DNA of 64,000 nucleotides from Brevibacterium sp. W7.2 (GCF_018137945.1 NZ_CP073089.1:62001-126000); one strand, 5' to 3'; shown: positions 26,082-35,575, counted from the first letter of the stretch. Numbers and translations: made by a program. Notes: generated from the letters alone by a model not told the origin.

Positions 26082-27368
26082 TTACCCCGCGAGCGCCCCC
26101 GACGCCAACCGCCGGACCACCTCGGTGAGGTGATGGAGGCCGGAGAGAAGGTCCTCGTCCTTCGTGAATTCCTCGAGGCTGTGGGAGACCCCGCCGACGC
26201 TGGGGACGAAGAGCATGACGGTGGGCACGGTGTCTTTCATATTCGTCGAGTCGTGGCCGGCCACCGTCATCACCGGCGCCGAGGTGAGCCCGAGGTCATC
26301 GGCGACCGCGCGGGCGAGCTCGACGCCCTCGGCCGGGTACGGGTTCTGATCCCAGCTGTGCTCCGCGGTGATCTCGATGTCGACGCCGACCTCCTCGGCG
26401 ACCGTCGCGACAGTGGACATGAGCGAGGCATGGGCGGCGGCGATCACCTCGGCGCTGGGGGAGCGCAGGTCGATGAGCAGCTCGACGTCGCTCGCGACGA
26501 CGACCGGGGAGTTCGGGTAGACGGTGAGCTCGCCGCACGCGGTGTGCAGCGCACCGGGCTCGAACTCGTCGACGAGGTCGCGGGCGGCGACGACGAGCCG
26601 GGCCGCACCGAGCAGGGCATCCCGGCGATCGGCCATGAGCGTCGAGCCGCTGTGCGCCTGCGCGCCGTGGACCCGGAATTCGAACTTGTGGGCGGCCCAC
26701 GTCGCGCCCACGAGCCCGATCGTCACGCCGTCCTCCTCCATGCTGCGGCCCTGTTGGACGTGGATCTCGGCATAGGACGCGATCGGCGGGGCCGTGAAGC
26801 CGCCGCGTTCGCCGAGGGCATCGAGCGCCTCGGCGACGGTGATGCCCTGCGGGTCGGTCGTCGTCAGCGCCGCCTCGAGGTCGGCCTTGCCGGTGAAGAC
26901 GTTGCTGCCCATCATCGACGGTTTGAAGCGGGAGCCCTCCTCGTTGAACCAGTTGACGACGGCGAGGTTGAACCGCGCCCGGCTCGGGTCGGCGCGCAGC
27001 TCCTCGGCGACGGCGAAGGCGGCGTGCGCGCTCGCCATCACCCCGTACGCCCCGTCGAAGCGCCCGGCTGTCGGCTGCGAATCGAGGTGGGAGCCGGTGA
27101 GGACGTAGGGGGCGCCGGGCACGAGTTCGAGCAGCCCGAACTGATTGCCGATCGCGTCCCGCTCGACGACGAACCCGTGTTCCTGAAGCAGCCGCGCGAA
27201 CCATGCGCGCTGCTCGCCGTCGGCGGGGCTCGCCGCCTGCCGGTCGACACCGTTCGTGCCTGGCACGGCTCCGAAGCGGGAGTGGACGGCCCAGTCGGCG
27301 AGGAAGTCGGCGTCGCGGTCGGCCCGGTCAGGCAGGTTCTCCGGCGCCGAGGTGGTCGTGTCGTTCAT
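26082..27368 (-). CDS. M20 family amidohydrolase (allantoate/N-carbamoyl amino acid type)
   Basis: A 428-residue zinc hydrolase of the Zn_dep hydantoinase/carbamoylase group. Metal-site motifs: TGSHLDSQPTAGRFDGAYGV (His, Asp), FNEEGSRFKPSMMGSNVF (Glu-Glu), and VAGHDSTNM near the end. IHVQQGRSMEEDGVTIGLVG marks the family's lid and dimer region. Likely substrates are N-carbamoyl amino acids, allantoate or ureidoglycine. It follows an MHS transporter by 31 bases and is divergent from a PucR-type regulator, which fits uptake and hydrolysis of a nitrogen-rich compound, perhaps a purine breakdown product. Confidence 0.9.
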   Translation of the reverse strand: MNDTTTSAPENLPDRADRDADFLADWAVHSRFGAVPGTNGVDRQAASPADGEQRAWFARLLQEHGFVVERDAIGNQFGLLELVPGAPYVLTGSHLDSQPTAGRFDGAYGVMASAHAAFAVAEELRADPSRARFNLAVVNWFNEEGSRFKPSMMGSNVFTGKADLEAALTTTDPQGITVAEALDALGERGGFTAPPIASYAEIHVQQGRSMEEDGVTIGLVGATWAAHKFEFRVHGAQAHSGSTLMADRRDALLGAARLVVAARDLVDEFEPGALHTACGELTVYPNSPVVVASDVELLIDLRSPSAEVIAAAHASLMSTVATVAEEVGVDIEITAEHSWDQNPYPAEGVELARAVADDLGLTSAPVMTVAGHDSTNMKDTVPTVMLFVPSVGGVSHSLEEFTKDEDLLSGLHHLTEVVRRLASGALAG

Positions 27369-27399
27369 CGAGGGGTCCTTCTGTGCGCGTGGGGTGTGG

Positions 27400-28731
27400 T
27401 CAGTGCTTGAAGCCGGGGAGGGCGACGCTCAGCCGCGGCGCGATGGCTCCGGCGAACGCGGTGAAGAGGGAGAGGAAGACGAGCATCGCCGCCGCCGGCC
27501 ACCAGTGGTCGCCGGCCGAGGCGACGAAGCCGGTGGCGAGCAGCGGGATGAAGCCCGAGAGCATGCCCGCCGCATTCTGCGCCATGCCCACTCCCGTGTA
27601 GCGGGTGGTCGCGGGGAAGAGGCCGGTGAGCACGGTGCCCGAGGCGGCGTAAGGGAACGAGAGCGCGCCGACGGCGACGGTCATCGCGATGACGATGAGC
27701 ACCGGCTGGCCGGAGGAGAACATGAGGAACGCGGGCACCGCGACGACCGCGGAGAGGATGCCGCCCCAGAGGATGACGCGGCTGGCGCCGAACTTCGCCC
27801 CGAGCATTCCGCCCCAGATGAGGATGAAGATCTCGACGAACGCGGCGACCATGCTGCCGAGCAGGAGAAGCGAATCGTCGTAGCCGAGGATGGTGACGCC
27901 GTAGTACACGCAGAACGCGGTGACGAGGTAGAACCCGCCGACGCCGAGGAGCGCGGCGGCCATGCCGACGATGATCTGCTTCCAGCTGTTCTTCAGCGTC
28001 GTGCTGATCGGGCTCTTCTCGACCTCACCGGTCTCCTCGAGCTGGCGGAAGACCGGGGACTCCTCGAGGCGGCTGCGGATGTAGACGGCGACGAGGAGGA
28101 GCGGGATCGCGACGAGGAACGGGATGCGCCAGCCCCACGAGTTGAAGTTCTCCTGCGAGAGCAGCAGCGTCATGACGAAGAACCCGCCGGAGGAGAGGAT
28201 CGTGCCGATCGGCGAACCGATCTGCGGGATCGCGGCGTAGCGGGCGCGCAGGTGGAGCGGGGCGTTCTCGACGACGAGCGTCATCGCCCCCGACCATTCA
28301 CCGCCGACGAAGAGACCCTGGGCGATGCGCAGGAGGACGAGGAGGACCGGGGCGGCGAACCCGATCGCCGCGTAGGTCGGCAGCATGCCGATGAGTCCGG
28401 TGACGATGCCGATGCCGACGATCGTGATCATCAGCACCCGCCGCCGCCCGATCCTGTCGCCCATCCGACCGAAGATGATTCCGCCGATCGGACGCGCGGC
28501 AAGGCCCACACCGAAGGTGGCGAACGACGCGAGCGCGGCGGCCGTGGCGTTCTCGGAGGTGAAGTACTGGACGTTGAAGATCAGCGCGGCGGCGGCGCTG
28601 AAGAGGAAGAAGTCATACCATTCGAGCGCCGTGCCGATGAGCGCGCCGACGGCGACCTTGTTGGCGTCCTTGACGCTGAGTTCCTGGGTCGCGTCGTATT
28701 CGATCGCCGAGGTGGTGGGCTTGCTGCTCAT
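27400..28731 (-). CDS. MHS-family MFS transporter
   Basis: A 443-residue 12-helix transporter. The family signature GTALEWYDFFLFSAAAALIF opens helix 1, and FGRMGDRIGRRRVLMITI is the helix 2-3 loop. RIAQGLFVGGEWSGAMTLVVE is the MHS helix-5 region (shown in two overlapping parts around 28290-28350). Family members take up organic acids, amino acid derivatives or osmolytes by H+ symport. It is the first gene of the operon with the M20 amidohydrolase. Confidence 0.9.
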   Translation of the reverse strand: MSSKPTTSAIEYDATQELSVKDANKVAVGALIGTALEWYDFFLFSAAAALIFNVQYFTSENATAAALASFATFGVGLAARPIGGIIFGRMGDRIGRRRVLMITIVGIGIVTGLIGMLPTYAAIGFAAPVLLVLLRIAQGLFVGGEWSGAMTLVVENAPLHLRARYAAIPQIGSPIGTILSSGGFFVMTLLLSQENFNSWGWRIPFLVAIPLLLVAVYIRSRLEESPVFRQLEETGEVEKSPISTTLKNSWKQIIVGMAAALLGVGGFYLVTAFCVYYGVTILGYDDSLLLLGSMVAAFVEIFILIWGGMLGAKFGASRVILWGGILSAVVAVPAFLMFSSGQPVLIVIAMTVAVGALSFPYAASGTVLTGLFPATTRYTGVGMAQNAAGMLSGFIPLLATGFVASAGDHWWPAAAMLVFLSLFTAFAGAIAPRLSVALPGFKH

Positions 28732-28883
28732 GCGTGATCTCCGTCGGGTGCGCCGGTCGGGTGCGACCGGTGGGTCGCGGCTATCGCGGGTGGCGCCGCG
28801 ATGACGTTCCTGTGACTCACGACACTACCGAGGGAGAACGCTGAGTTTCCACGAGGAAATGCCGCCGTTTCACCGCCGCGGAT

Positions 28884-28897
28884 TGTGCATCTGCACA
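28884..28897. promoter_or_regulatory. Candidate PucR operator, palindrome TGTGCATCTGCACA
   Basis: A 6+2+6 inverted repeat (TGTGCA-TC-TGCACA) lies 25 bases upstream of the PucR-type gene start, in the gap shared with the divergent MHS/M20 operon. Its position is suited to autoregulation and control of the operon. Confidence 0.5.
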
Positions 28898-28921
28898 GTC
28901 TCGCGTGTCTAAACTGGGGCG

Positions 28922-30184
28922 ATGAGTGCGACGCACACCCTTCACGATCGCCCGCTGCCCGGGGATGAGGCCCGGTGGGGCGAACTTCTCGACGCCCTCG
29001 ACCTCGACGAGCTCACCGAATCCTTCGTCGCCAGGGTCGCCGCCGTGCCGGGCTACGATCCGGCTCCGCTGCCGCTGTCCGAGCTGCGGCGGACCGGGCG
29101 GAATTCGTTCGCCACGCTCATCGACGGACTGCGCGCCGGCGGATTCACCGGTGCCGTGGCCGTCTCGACCGATGTCGGCGTCTCCCGCGCCCGGGCCGGG
29201 ATCCCGCTCGAAGCGCTGATGACCGCGATCCGACTCGACTTCACCGTGCTCTGGGAGGCTCTCACCAGGGTCGCCGCACCGAGTGACGCCGAACTCGTCA
29301 TCCGCCACACCGGGGACGTCCTCAGCACCGTCGATGACTACATCGTCCAAGTCCAGCAGGCGTACACGGCGGAGCAGGCGCGGATGCGCGCCGAGGAGTC
29401 CTCGGTCCGCCAGGGCGTCATCGCGGGACTCTTCCAGGACGCCGACCCGACCGCCGAACGGCTCGCAACGATCGCCTCGGCGCTGGGCCTCGAGGTCGAC
29501 GACGCGCTCATCGTCGCTGCCGCCGGTGCCGAGGACACCCCCGCCCTGCGCGTCATCGTCTCCGCGCACGAACGCGCCGGGGGGACGATGTTCACCCACC
29601 ACCTCGGCGATGTGCTCATCGCGTTCACCCGGGCCCAGGGAGTGCGACCCGGCGGGGCGGCCGGGCGGGGCGAGAGCCGGGTGGAGAGCGGTCGGGCTGA
29701 GAGCGGTCGGACCGGTGGCGGCGATGAGTCGCGGACGGGTGGGAGCGGCCTGCGGGCGGACGAGATCGAGGACCGCCTCGCCGAGGCGCGCGTCGGGGTG
29801 GTCGCGGCAGCGGGACTCGGGTCGCTGCGCCGGTCGGCGCTGACCGCGCGTGACCTCGCCCAGGTCTTCGAGCCGGGCGAGACCGGGGCGATGACCTGGA
29901 GCAGAGGCTGGGCCCGGCTGGCCGGCCGGGCCCTCAACGCCACCGGCAAGTCGGTCGTCGCCGACGTCGACGACGCGCTCGCCGGGTGCGGCATCGCCGA
30001 ACGCGAACGTCTCGTCGAGGCCGTGCGCGCCTACCTGGACTCCGGAAGCATCGGTCGGACCGCAGACGTCCTCTACTGTCACCGCAACACCGTGGCCAAC
30101 CGTCTGCGCCGCTTCGCCGAGGTGACCGGCGTCGACCCGACGATCCCGGTGCAGGCGGCGCGCCTCGTCGTCGCGTGGGCGTGA
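28922..30184 (+). CDS. PucR/CdaR-type transcriptional regulator
   Basis: A 420-residue regulator. The C-terminal helix-turn-helix of the PucR family is clear: AYLDSGSIGRTADVLYCHRN followed by TVANRLRRFAEVTG. The central part matches a GGDEF-like CdaR segment (ARVGVVAAAGLGSLRRSALT). Residues about 240-282 are a Gly/Ser/Arg-rich insert with repeated ESGR words. PucR-type proteins usually respond to nitrogen-source metabolites; the divergent MHS/M20 operon is the likely target. Confidence 0.87.
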   Translation: MSATHTLHDRPLPGDEARWGELLDALDLDELTESFVARVAAVPGYDPAPLPLSELRRTGRNSFATLIDGLRAGGFTGAVAVSTDVGVSRARAGIPLEALMTAIRLDFTVLWEALTRVAAPSDAELVIRHTGDVLSTVDDYIVQVQQAYTAEQARMRAEESSVRQGVIAGLFQDADPTAERLATIASALGLEVDDALIVAAAGAEDTPALRVIVSAHERAGGTMFTHHLGDVLIAFTRAQGVRPGGAAGRGESRVESGRAESGRTGGGDESRTGGSGLRADEIEDRLAEARVGVVAAAGLGSLRRSALTARDLAQVFEPGETGAMTWSRGWARLAGRALNATGKSVVADVDDALAGCGIAERERLVEAVRAYLDSGSIGRTADVLYCHRNTVANRLRRFAEVTGVDPTIPVQAARLVVAWA

Positions 30185-30193
30185 GGGGTCGAG

Positions 30194-30249
30194 GGTGCCG
30201 GGTTCGGTGTGCCGGGTCGGCGGTGCCGGGTTCGGTGCGCCGGGTCGCG
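30194..30249. repeat. Two tandem 28-bp repeats
   Basis: GGTGCCGGGTTCGGTG occurs at 30194-30209 and 30222-30237, each followed by a similar 12-base half (TGCCGGGTCGGC, CGCCGGGTCGCG). The repeats begin 10 bases after the PucR-type stop. No other element is evident in 30250-30363. Confidence 0.8.
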
Positions 30250-30363
30250 CGCATCGAGTGACTGTGTCAGTGGTCGAGCGCATACTGGAGGCATCGCGCA
30301 GGGCAGTGTCGCCCACGCGGTGGCACGGCAGGTTCGATCACTCATCATGCGAGGTGGATAGCA

Positions 30364-30786
30364 ATGCCAGTCATTCCCCATGTCTTCATCAGCGGCGGTC
30401 AGTGCGCTGCCGCGTTCGAGCGGTACCGCGACATCTTCGGCGGTGAGCTGACGCTCACACGGTCGAAGGATGCGCCGCCGGAGGCGCGCATGCCCGGCGC
30501 GAGCGAGGATTCGGTCATGCACGCCGAACTGTCCTTCGGCGACTCGCGCATCATGGGCGCCGACGATCCGACCGGTGACGGCGGCGCGATGACCGGAGTC
30601 GCGCTCAATTTCGTCGCGCCCGATGTCGACGCGGCGACGGAGGTCTTCGAGGCGCTCTCGGCGGGCGGGCAGGTGCAGATGCCGCTCGGGCCGACGTTCT
30701 GGTCCCCGGGTTTCGGCGCCTGCGTCGACCAGTTCGGTGTCCCGTGGATGGTCGACACGAGTCAGGGAGACGGCAGCGCCTCGTAG
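30364..30786 (+). CDS. PhnB-like VOC (glyoxalase fold) protein
   Basis: A 140-residue single-domain vicinal-oxygen-chelate protein. PHVFISGGQCAAAFERYRDI, MHAELSFGDSRIMGAD and the ending FGVPWMVDTS are the usual PhnB/YjdN-type blocks. The function of these small proteins is mostly unknown. GAGGTGG precedes the ATG. Its 3' end overlaps the convergent DUF2332 gene by 25 bases. Confidence 0.87.
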   Translation: MPVIPHVFISGGQCAAAFERYRDIFGGELTLTRSKDAPPEARMPGASEDSVMHAELSFGDSRIMGADDPTGDGGAMTGVALNFVAPDVDAATEVFEALSAGGQVQMPLGPTFWSPGFGACVDQFGVPWMVDTSQGDGSAS

Positions 30787-31916
30787 CTCTGACCGTGAGG
30801 GCCGGTGAGGGCTGTGGCGACGCCGTCGACGGCGAGGACGAAGCGTCCGTCCGCACCGTCGACGCCGTGGTCGGCCAGCTGTGCGCCGATGTCCGGCAGC
30901 ACGTGCTCGCCCTCGTTGCTCAGCCACACGACGTCGGGGTGGGCCCGCATGATCGCGACGAACTCGTCCCGGCTCTCCGGGTCGACGTAGGCGAGGACTG
31001 CGCTGTGGAACACGACGACCTGTGATTCCGCGGGTGCCTCGGCGATGAGTCCCGCGACGGTCGTCGTGAGGTCGCCGGTGACGAGTCTCGGCGGGTCCGC
31101 GGCGGCGATGGCCGCAGCGGCCTCGAGCCGGTCGCGCCGCACGGTGTGCTCGGGCCAGATGAGGGAACGCAGCCAGGCCCGCTCATCGAGGTCGGTGATG
31201 TCGAGCGGATTGAGATCGATGCCCGCGCGCCAGATGACCTCGGGAAGCCGGGTCGGCGGCAGAACCCCCGCGATGTCACAGGTCAGGTCGACGGTGCTCG
31301 GCCCGTCGACGGGATCGAGGTGGGTGACAGCGGGTTCCGCGGCCGTGGATTCCCCAGCGGCGACTGTCCGGGCCTCGCCGTCCCTGGGATCGTCCTGCGC
31401 GGCGCCAGAAGGCTCGCGCGCGTTCTGCGCGGCGTCGGAGTCGGCGCCGGAGGGTTCGCGCTCGTCCGGGCGCGGACTGGCACCCGTGCGGTAGGTGTAG
31501 CTGTAGCGGTCCGGGTAGAGGCACAGCCCGGCCGAAGCACCGACTTCGATGAGCGAGAGCGGGCCGCTGATCTGCGCGAGCGCCGGCAGCAGCACGGCAC
31601 AGCGCCCGGCCTCGTTCGTCTGGGTCGAGCGGGCGAGCATGAGCGCGCGGGTCTCGTCCCAGTGGTCGAGCAGCCACCGCCGCAGCTCGGCATAGTCGCC
31701 CTCGCCGGAGCCGAGATGCCTGGCCGCGCCGAAGAGCAGATTCGCCTGACGTTTCGGCCGCGGGAGATCAAGGAGGAGGGCGAGAATCCGGTCATCGTCG
31801 GCGACCCCTGCCGCCCACGCCGTGTAGATCGGTGAGGTCCCGGCCGCCTCGATGCGGGAGAAGTTGCGGTAGTACTCGCGCAATGTCTCGGTGTCGAGGT
31901 CAGTCATCGGTCGCAT
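30762..31916 (-). CDS. DUF2332 family protein
   Basis: A 384-residue protein of the DUF2332 family. The N-terminal YYRNFSRIEAAGTSPIYTAW, the central NEAGRCAVLLPALAQI, IEVGASAGLCLYPDRYSYTY and the late VVFHSAVLAYVDP are typical. The Gly-rich EVGASAG loop recalls a nucleotide- or SAM-binding loop, but no activity is established. A Ser/Glu/Ala-rich insert containing REPSGA twice occupies about 31330-31480. The start at 31916 has AGGTGAG upstream; a second Met at 31907 is possible. Confidence 0.85.
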   Translation of the reverse strand: MRPMTDLDTETLREYYRNFSRIEAAGTSPIYTAWAAGVADDDRILALLLDLPRPKRQANLLFGAARHLGSGEGDYAELRRWLLDHWDETRALMLARSTQTNEAGRCAVLLPALAQISGPLSLIEVGASAGLCLYPDRYSYTYRTGASPRPDEREPSGADSDAAQNAREPSGAAQDDPRDGEARTVAAGESTAAEPAVTHLDPVDGPSTVDLTCDIAGVLPPTRLPEVIWRAGIDLNPLDITDLDERAWLRSLIWPEHTVRRDRLEAAAAIAAADPPRLVTGDLTTTVAGLIAEAPAESQVVVFHSAVLAYVDPESRDEFVAIMRAHPDVVWLSNEGEHVLPDIGAQLADHGVDGADGRFVLAVDGVATALTGPHGQSYEALPSP

Positions 31917-32294
31917 GCCATCTCACCTGCTTCTTCTCCGGCGGTGGTCGTTGGGTTCATCGTAGGCGGCGGCGACTTGGAATCGGGCAGCAGGGTGGGA
32001 TTCACCGTCGGGCAGTCGGGTGACGACTCACCTCCGGGTGGCGGTGTGAGGACTCACGGCCGCCTGCCCTCTGTAGCCGGCCGTGTCCCGGTAATCGGCA
32101 CCACATCGGCGAAACCCTAGGCGCGAGACCGGTCCGGGCGTAATGTGATCCCACATTCCGGAGTGCGTCACGGATCGATGTCTCCAATGTGGGTGTCGCC
32201 GGCGACGATGACGTGCGCAACCGCGCGGGCGATGGGACTCTCCGGCTCGTGAACACCGCGCACCAGCCGGCAACGCCTGATCAGAGGAGATCAC
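31917..32294. other. Intergenic region between divergent DUF2332 and ACS transporter genes
   Basis: This 378-base region has no supported gene; the short minus-strand frame at 32002-32256 has no family features. It holds the operator-like palindrome at 32142-32157 and the ribosome site AGGAGAT just before 32295. Confidence 0.7.
32142..32157. promoter_or_regulatory. Candidate operator AATGTGATCCCACATT
   Basis: A perfect 6+4+6 inverted repeat (AATGTG-ATCC-CACATT) lies 137 bases upstream of the ACS transporter start. A second partial copy (CCAATGTGGG) lies near 32190. The TGTG/CACA arms resemble GntR/FadR-type sites; no regulator gene is adjacent. Confidence 0.5.
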
Positions 32295-33740
32295 ATGGCA
32301 ACCGATGCGAACCAGCCCGGAACCGGGGACGGTGCGGCCGCGCACCCGGGCCCCACCTCGGCGAACGATCCTGGTCACCGGAGAAACCCGGGCCCCACCT
32401 CGGCGAACGCTTCCCCCACCACCGCCGAGGCCGCGCTGGAGAAGCGGACGATGCGCAAGGTCATCGTCCGACTCATCCCGTTCATCATCGCGATGTACTT
32501 CATCAACTACCTCGACCGTACGAACATCGGCATCGCCGGCCCCGGCGGCATGACCGAGGACCTCGCCCTCAGCGCCACGCAGTTCGGATTCGCCGCGGGC
32601 ATCTTCTTCTTCGGCTACCTCCTGCTCGAGGTGCCCTCGAATCTCGCGCTCCACCGCTTCGGGGCCCGGCGATGGCTCGCGCGCATCCTCATCAGCTGGG
32701 GTCTCGTCGCCGCGCTCATGGCGTTCGTACCCAATGCGTTCTGGCTCTACGCGCTGCGGTTCCTCCTCGGCGTCGCCGAGGCGGGATTCTTCCCCGGCAT
32801 CATCCTCTACCTCACGTACTGGTTCCCGACGACGATGCGGGCGCGGGCGACGGCACTGTTCATGCTCGCGATCCCGCTCTCCTCGGTCGTCGGCTCCCCG
32901 CTCTCGTCGTGGCTGATCTCGAGCGGCAATGCGCTGTTCGAGGACTTCGCCGGGTGGCGGTTCATGTTCATCATCGAGGGGGTGCCCGCGATCATCCTCG
33001 GCATCGTGTGCCTCTTCTACCTCACCGACCGACCGCGGGATGCGCAGTGGCTCGAACCGGAGGAGCGGGAATGGCTGCAGGCGCGGATGGACTCCGAGGA
33101 GAACAGCAAGGCCGAGACCTTCCACTACCCGGTCCGCCGCTCGCTGCTCCAGCCGCGCGTGTGGGCGCTGTCATTCGTCTACTTCGGCATGGTCTACGGT
33201 CTCTACGCGCTCAGCTTCTTCCTTCCGACGATCATCGCCGGCTTCCAGGAGACCTTCGGCACCGAGTACTCGATCGTCGAGATCGGCTTCATCACCGCCA
33301 TCCCCTACGTCTTCGGGGCGCTGTCGATGTTCTTCTGGTCCCGGCACGGCGATCGCACGGGCGAGCGGGTGTGGCACGTCGCGATCCCGCTCTTCATCGG
33401 CGGCATCTCGATCCCCATCGCCCTCTACCTCAGCTCCCCGTTCACGACGATGATCGCGGTCACCGTCACGGCGATGTCGATCTGCGCGGCGCTGCCGACG
33501 TTCTGGCCGCTGCCGCAGACGTTCCTCGCGGGCGCGGGAGCGGCCGCCGGGCTCGCGCTCATCAATTCGCTCGGCAATTCGGCCGGATTCTTCGCCCCGT
33601 ACATCACCGGCTGGCTCGCCGAGCTCACCGGCGCCCAGAACGCCGGAATGTGGGTCGTCGGCGCGGCGATGGTCGCCGCCGGAATCGTCACCCTCGTCCT
33701 CAGGGCAGCACCGGTGCCCGATAGGGTGAGCGGACCATAG
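32295..33740 (+). CDS. ACS-family MFS transporter (anion:cation symporter)
   Basis: A 481-residue 12-helix transporter. Signatures of the ACS group: FINYLDRTNIGIAGPG in helix 1, YLLLEVPSNLALHRFGARRW, and RFLLGVAEAGFFPGIILYLT. Members import tartrate, phthalate, hexuronates or other carboxylates. The N-terminal about 45 residues are a low-complexity tail containing a repeated word PGPTSAN, encoded by a perfect 23-bp direct repeat at 32345-32367 and 32387-32409. The GlcD-type oxidase downstream in the same direction suggests a 2-hydroxyacid substrate, which is inference. Confidence 0.88.
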   Translation: MATDANQPGTGDGAAAHPGPTSANDPGHRRNPGPTSANASPTTAEAALEKRTMRKVIVRLIPFIIAMYFINYLDRTNIGIAGPGGMTEDLALSATQFGFAAGIFFFGYLLLEVPSNLALHRFGARRWLARILISWGLVAALMAFVPNAFWLYALRFLLGVAEAGFFPGIILYLTYWFPTTMRARATALFMLAIPLSSVVGSPLSSWLISSGNALFEDFAGWRFMFIIEGVPAIILGIVCLFYLTDRPRDAQWLEPEEREWLQARMDSEENSKAETFHYPVRRSLLQPRVWALSFVYFGMVYGLYALSFFLPTIIAGFQETFGTEYSIVEIGFITAIPYVFGALSMFFWSRHGDRTGERVWHVAIPLFIGGISIPIALYLSSPFTTMIAVTVTAMSICAALPTFWPLPQTFLAGAGAAAGLALINSLGNSAGFFAPYITGWLAELTGAQNAGMWVVGAAMVAAGIVTLVLRAAPVPDRVSGP

Positions 33741-33771
33741 CTCGCCGAGGCGGCTCCTCAGAACCCCGGTG

Positions 33772-33941
33772 ACTTCCGGTGGCGACGGAGGCGACCTGTG
33801 GTGGTGGCGGGGTAGCCTCTGTGACGACGAGGTCTGCCTGCGGTGACGACGCGATGCCCTCCGGTGACGAGGTGGGTGGGACGGGGTCGCCTCTGACAAT
33901 GGAATGGCTCGTGGTTATGGCGCGATGCCCTCCGGTGACGA
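33772..33941. repeat. Degenerate CTCCGGTGACGA repeats before the FAD oxidase
   Basis: A perfect 20-bp direct repeat, GCGATGCCCTCCGGTGACGA, occurs at 33851-33870 and 33922-33941. Looser copies of the CCGGTGACGAC part lie near 33774, 33818 and 33838. They fill the 311-base gap 33741-34051, in which no gene is supported; the open frame running from 33779 into the oxidase is not protein-like before 34052. Confidence 0.75.
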
Positions 33942-34051
33942 CAGAGCCGTACTTGCCGTCGGACCACCTCGGCGAGATGACGGCCGATGATGCGACGATG
34001 ACGGGGAAGACGGGCGGCGCCGGCCGCCATCCGCGTGAAGGGACCGAGACG

Positions 34052-35575
34052 ATGACCGAGCAGAATTCAGCGACGCCAGTGGCCGGAAGCACGGGTGCGG
34101 GGGAGCCCACGATGGGAACGGCAGGCGCTGCGGTCGGGGATGCCGACGGGAATGCCTCGGCGGGTGATTCCCGCAGGGTCGCTGTCCCGCCCCTGGCCGA
34201 GCTCGCGTCCCGCCTCGGCGAAGGGGTGCTCACGACGGACCCCGACATCATCGCCGCCCACGCCCGGGACGAAGCCCTGTTCTGCCCGGCCGAGGGCGCG
34301 ATCGCCCTGGTCAGGGCCACCTCGGCGAGCGACGTCCAAGAGGTCATGCGGTTCGCCACCGAACATCGGATTCCGGTCGTCCCGCAGGGGGCGCGCTCGG
34401 GGATCTCGGGCGGCGCGAACGCCTCACCGGGGGCGATCCTGCTCAGCGTGGCGCGGATGAATGACGTCGTCGCCGTCAGCGAGGCGGAGCGGACGGTCAC
34501 CGTGCAGCCGGGGATCATCAACCAGGACCTCAAGGACCACCTCGCGCCGTTCGGGCTGTCGTACCCGCCGGATCCGGGGTCGGTGGGGATCTCGTCGATC
34601 GGCGGGAACATCGCGACGAACGCGGGTGGCCTGTGCTGCGTGAAGTACGGCGTGACCAGGGATTATGTCCGCAGTCTCACGGTGGTCCTCGCCGATGGGA
34701 CGCTGAGCGTGCTCGGTCCGCAGACCGCGAAGGGCGTCGCGGGGCTCGATATGCGGCAGCTCTTCATCGGGTCCGAGGGCACGCTCGGCGTCATCGTCGA
34801 GGCGACCCTGCGGCTCGTGCCCGCCCTGCCCGACCCGTTCACCGCGGTCGCGACGTTCCCCGATGAGCGCAGCGGCCTGCAGACGGTCGCCGACTTCATG
34901 GCCGGCGGCGGAGTGCCGAGCCTGTTCGAGTTCCTCGACGGTTCGAGCCTGACCATGCTCAATGCATACGGCGACTTCGGCCTCGACGGGGAGGCCGGGT
35001 CGATGCTCATCATGCAGGTCGATCTCGCGGCGGCTGAGTCGGAGGCGATGATGGCGAATTTCGCCGAGGTGGCCCACGCGTGCGGTGCCCTCGACGTTGC
35101 GTACTCCGATGATCCCGCCGATTCCGCCGACCTCATCGCCGCACGGCGGATGATCCAGCCGGCGTACGAGAAGTTCGCCGGTGCGCATGGCGGGGGCCAG
35201 CTGCTCGACGACGTGTGTCTGCCGCGGGCGGCGATGCCGGAGTTCTGCGACCGACTCGACGCGCTGCGGGAGTCGTCGGGGCTGACGATCTCGCTCGTCG
35301 CGCATGCGGGAGACGGGAACACGCACCCGTCGGTGTTCTTCGATGCCGCCGACGAGGCGGAGACCGCGAAGGCGCTCGAGGTCTTCGGGGAGATCATGCG
35401 CATCGGCCTCGAGCTCGGTGGGACGATCACCGGCGAGCACGGCGTCGGATACCTGAAGAGGGACTGGCTGGGCGAGGAGCTCGACGCTGGGGCGCAGAGG
35501 ATGCAGCTCGCGGTGAAGAACGCGCTCGATCCGCTCGGGATCCTCAATCCGGGGAAGATGCTCGGCGGTCTCTGA
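34052..35575 (+). CDS. GlcD-type FAD-linked 2-hydroxyacid oxidase/dehydrogenase
   Basis: A 507-residue flavoprotein. The FAD_binding_4 domain shows PVVPQGARSGISGGANASPG and DPGSVGISSIGGNIATNAGG. The C-terminal domain shows SLVAHAGDGNTHP (metal-binding His), GTITGEHGVGYLKRDWL and the closing DPLGILNPGKML. Family members oxidise D-lactate, glycolate or D-2-hydroxyglutarate. The start at 34052 (MTEQNSATP) follows AAGGGA; the first about 40 residues are a Gly/Ala/Ser tail. It probably acts with the ACS transporter upstream. Confidence 0.9.
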   Translation: MTEQNSATPVAGSTGAGEPTMGTAGAAVGDADGNASAGDSRRVAVPPLAELASRLGEGVLTTDPDIIAAHARDEALFCPAEGAIALVRATSASDVQEVMRFATEHRIPVVPQGARSGISGGANASPGAILLSVARMNDVVAVSEAERTVTVQPGIINQDLKDHLAPFGLSYPPDPGSVGISSIGGNIATNAGGLCCVKYGVTRDYVRSLTVVLADGTLSVLGPQTAKGVAGLDMRQLFIGSEGTLGVIVEATLRLVPALPDPFTAVATFPDERSGLQTVADFMAGGGVPSLFEFLDGSSLTMLNAYGDFGLDGEAGSMLIMQVDLAAAESEAMMANFAEVAHACGALDVAYSDDPADSADLIAARRMIQPAYEKFAGAHGGGQLLDDVCLPRAAMPEFCDRLDALRESSGLTISLVAHAGDGNTHPSVFFDAADEAETAKALEVFGEIMRIGLELGGTITGEHGVGYLKRDWLGEELDAGAQRMQLAVKNALDPLGILNPGKMLGGL

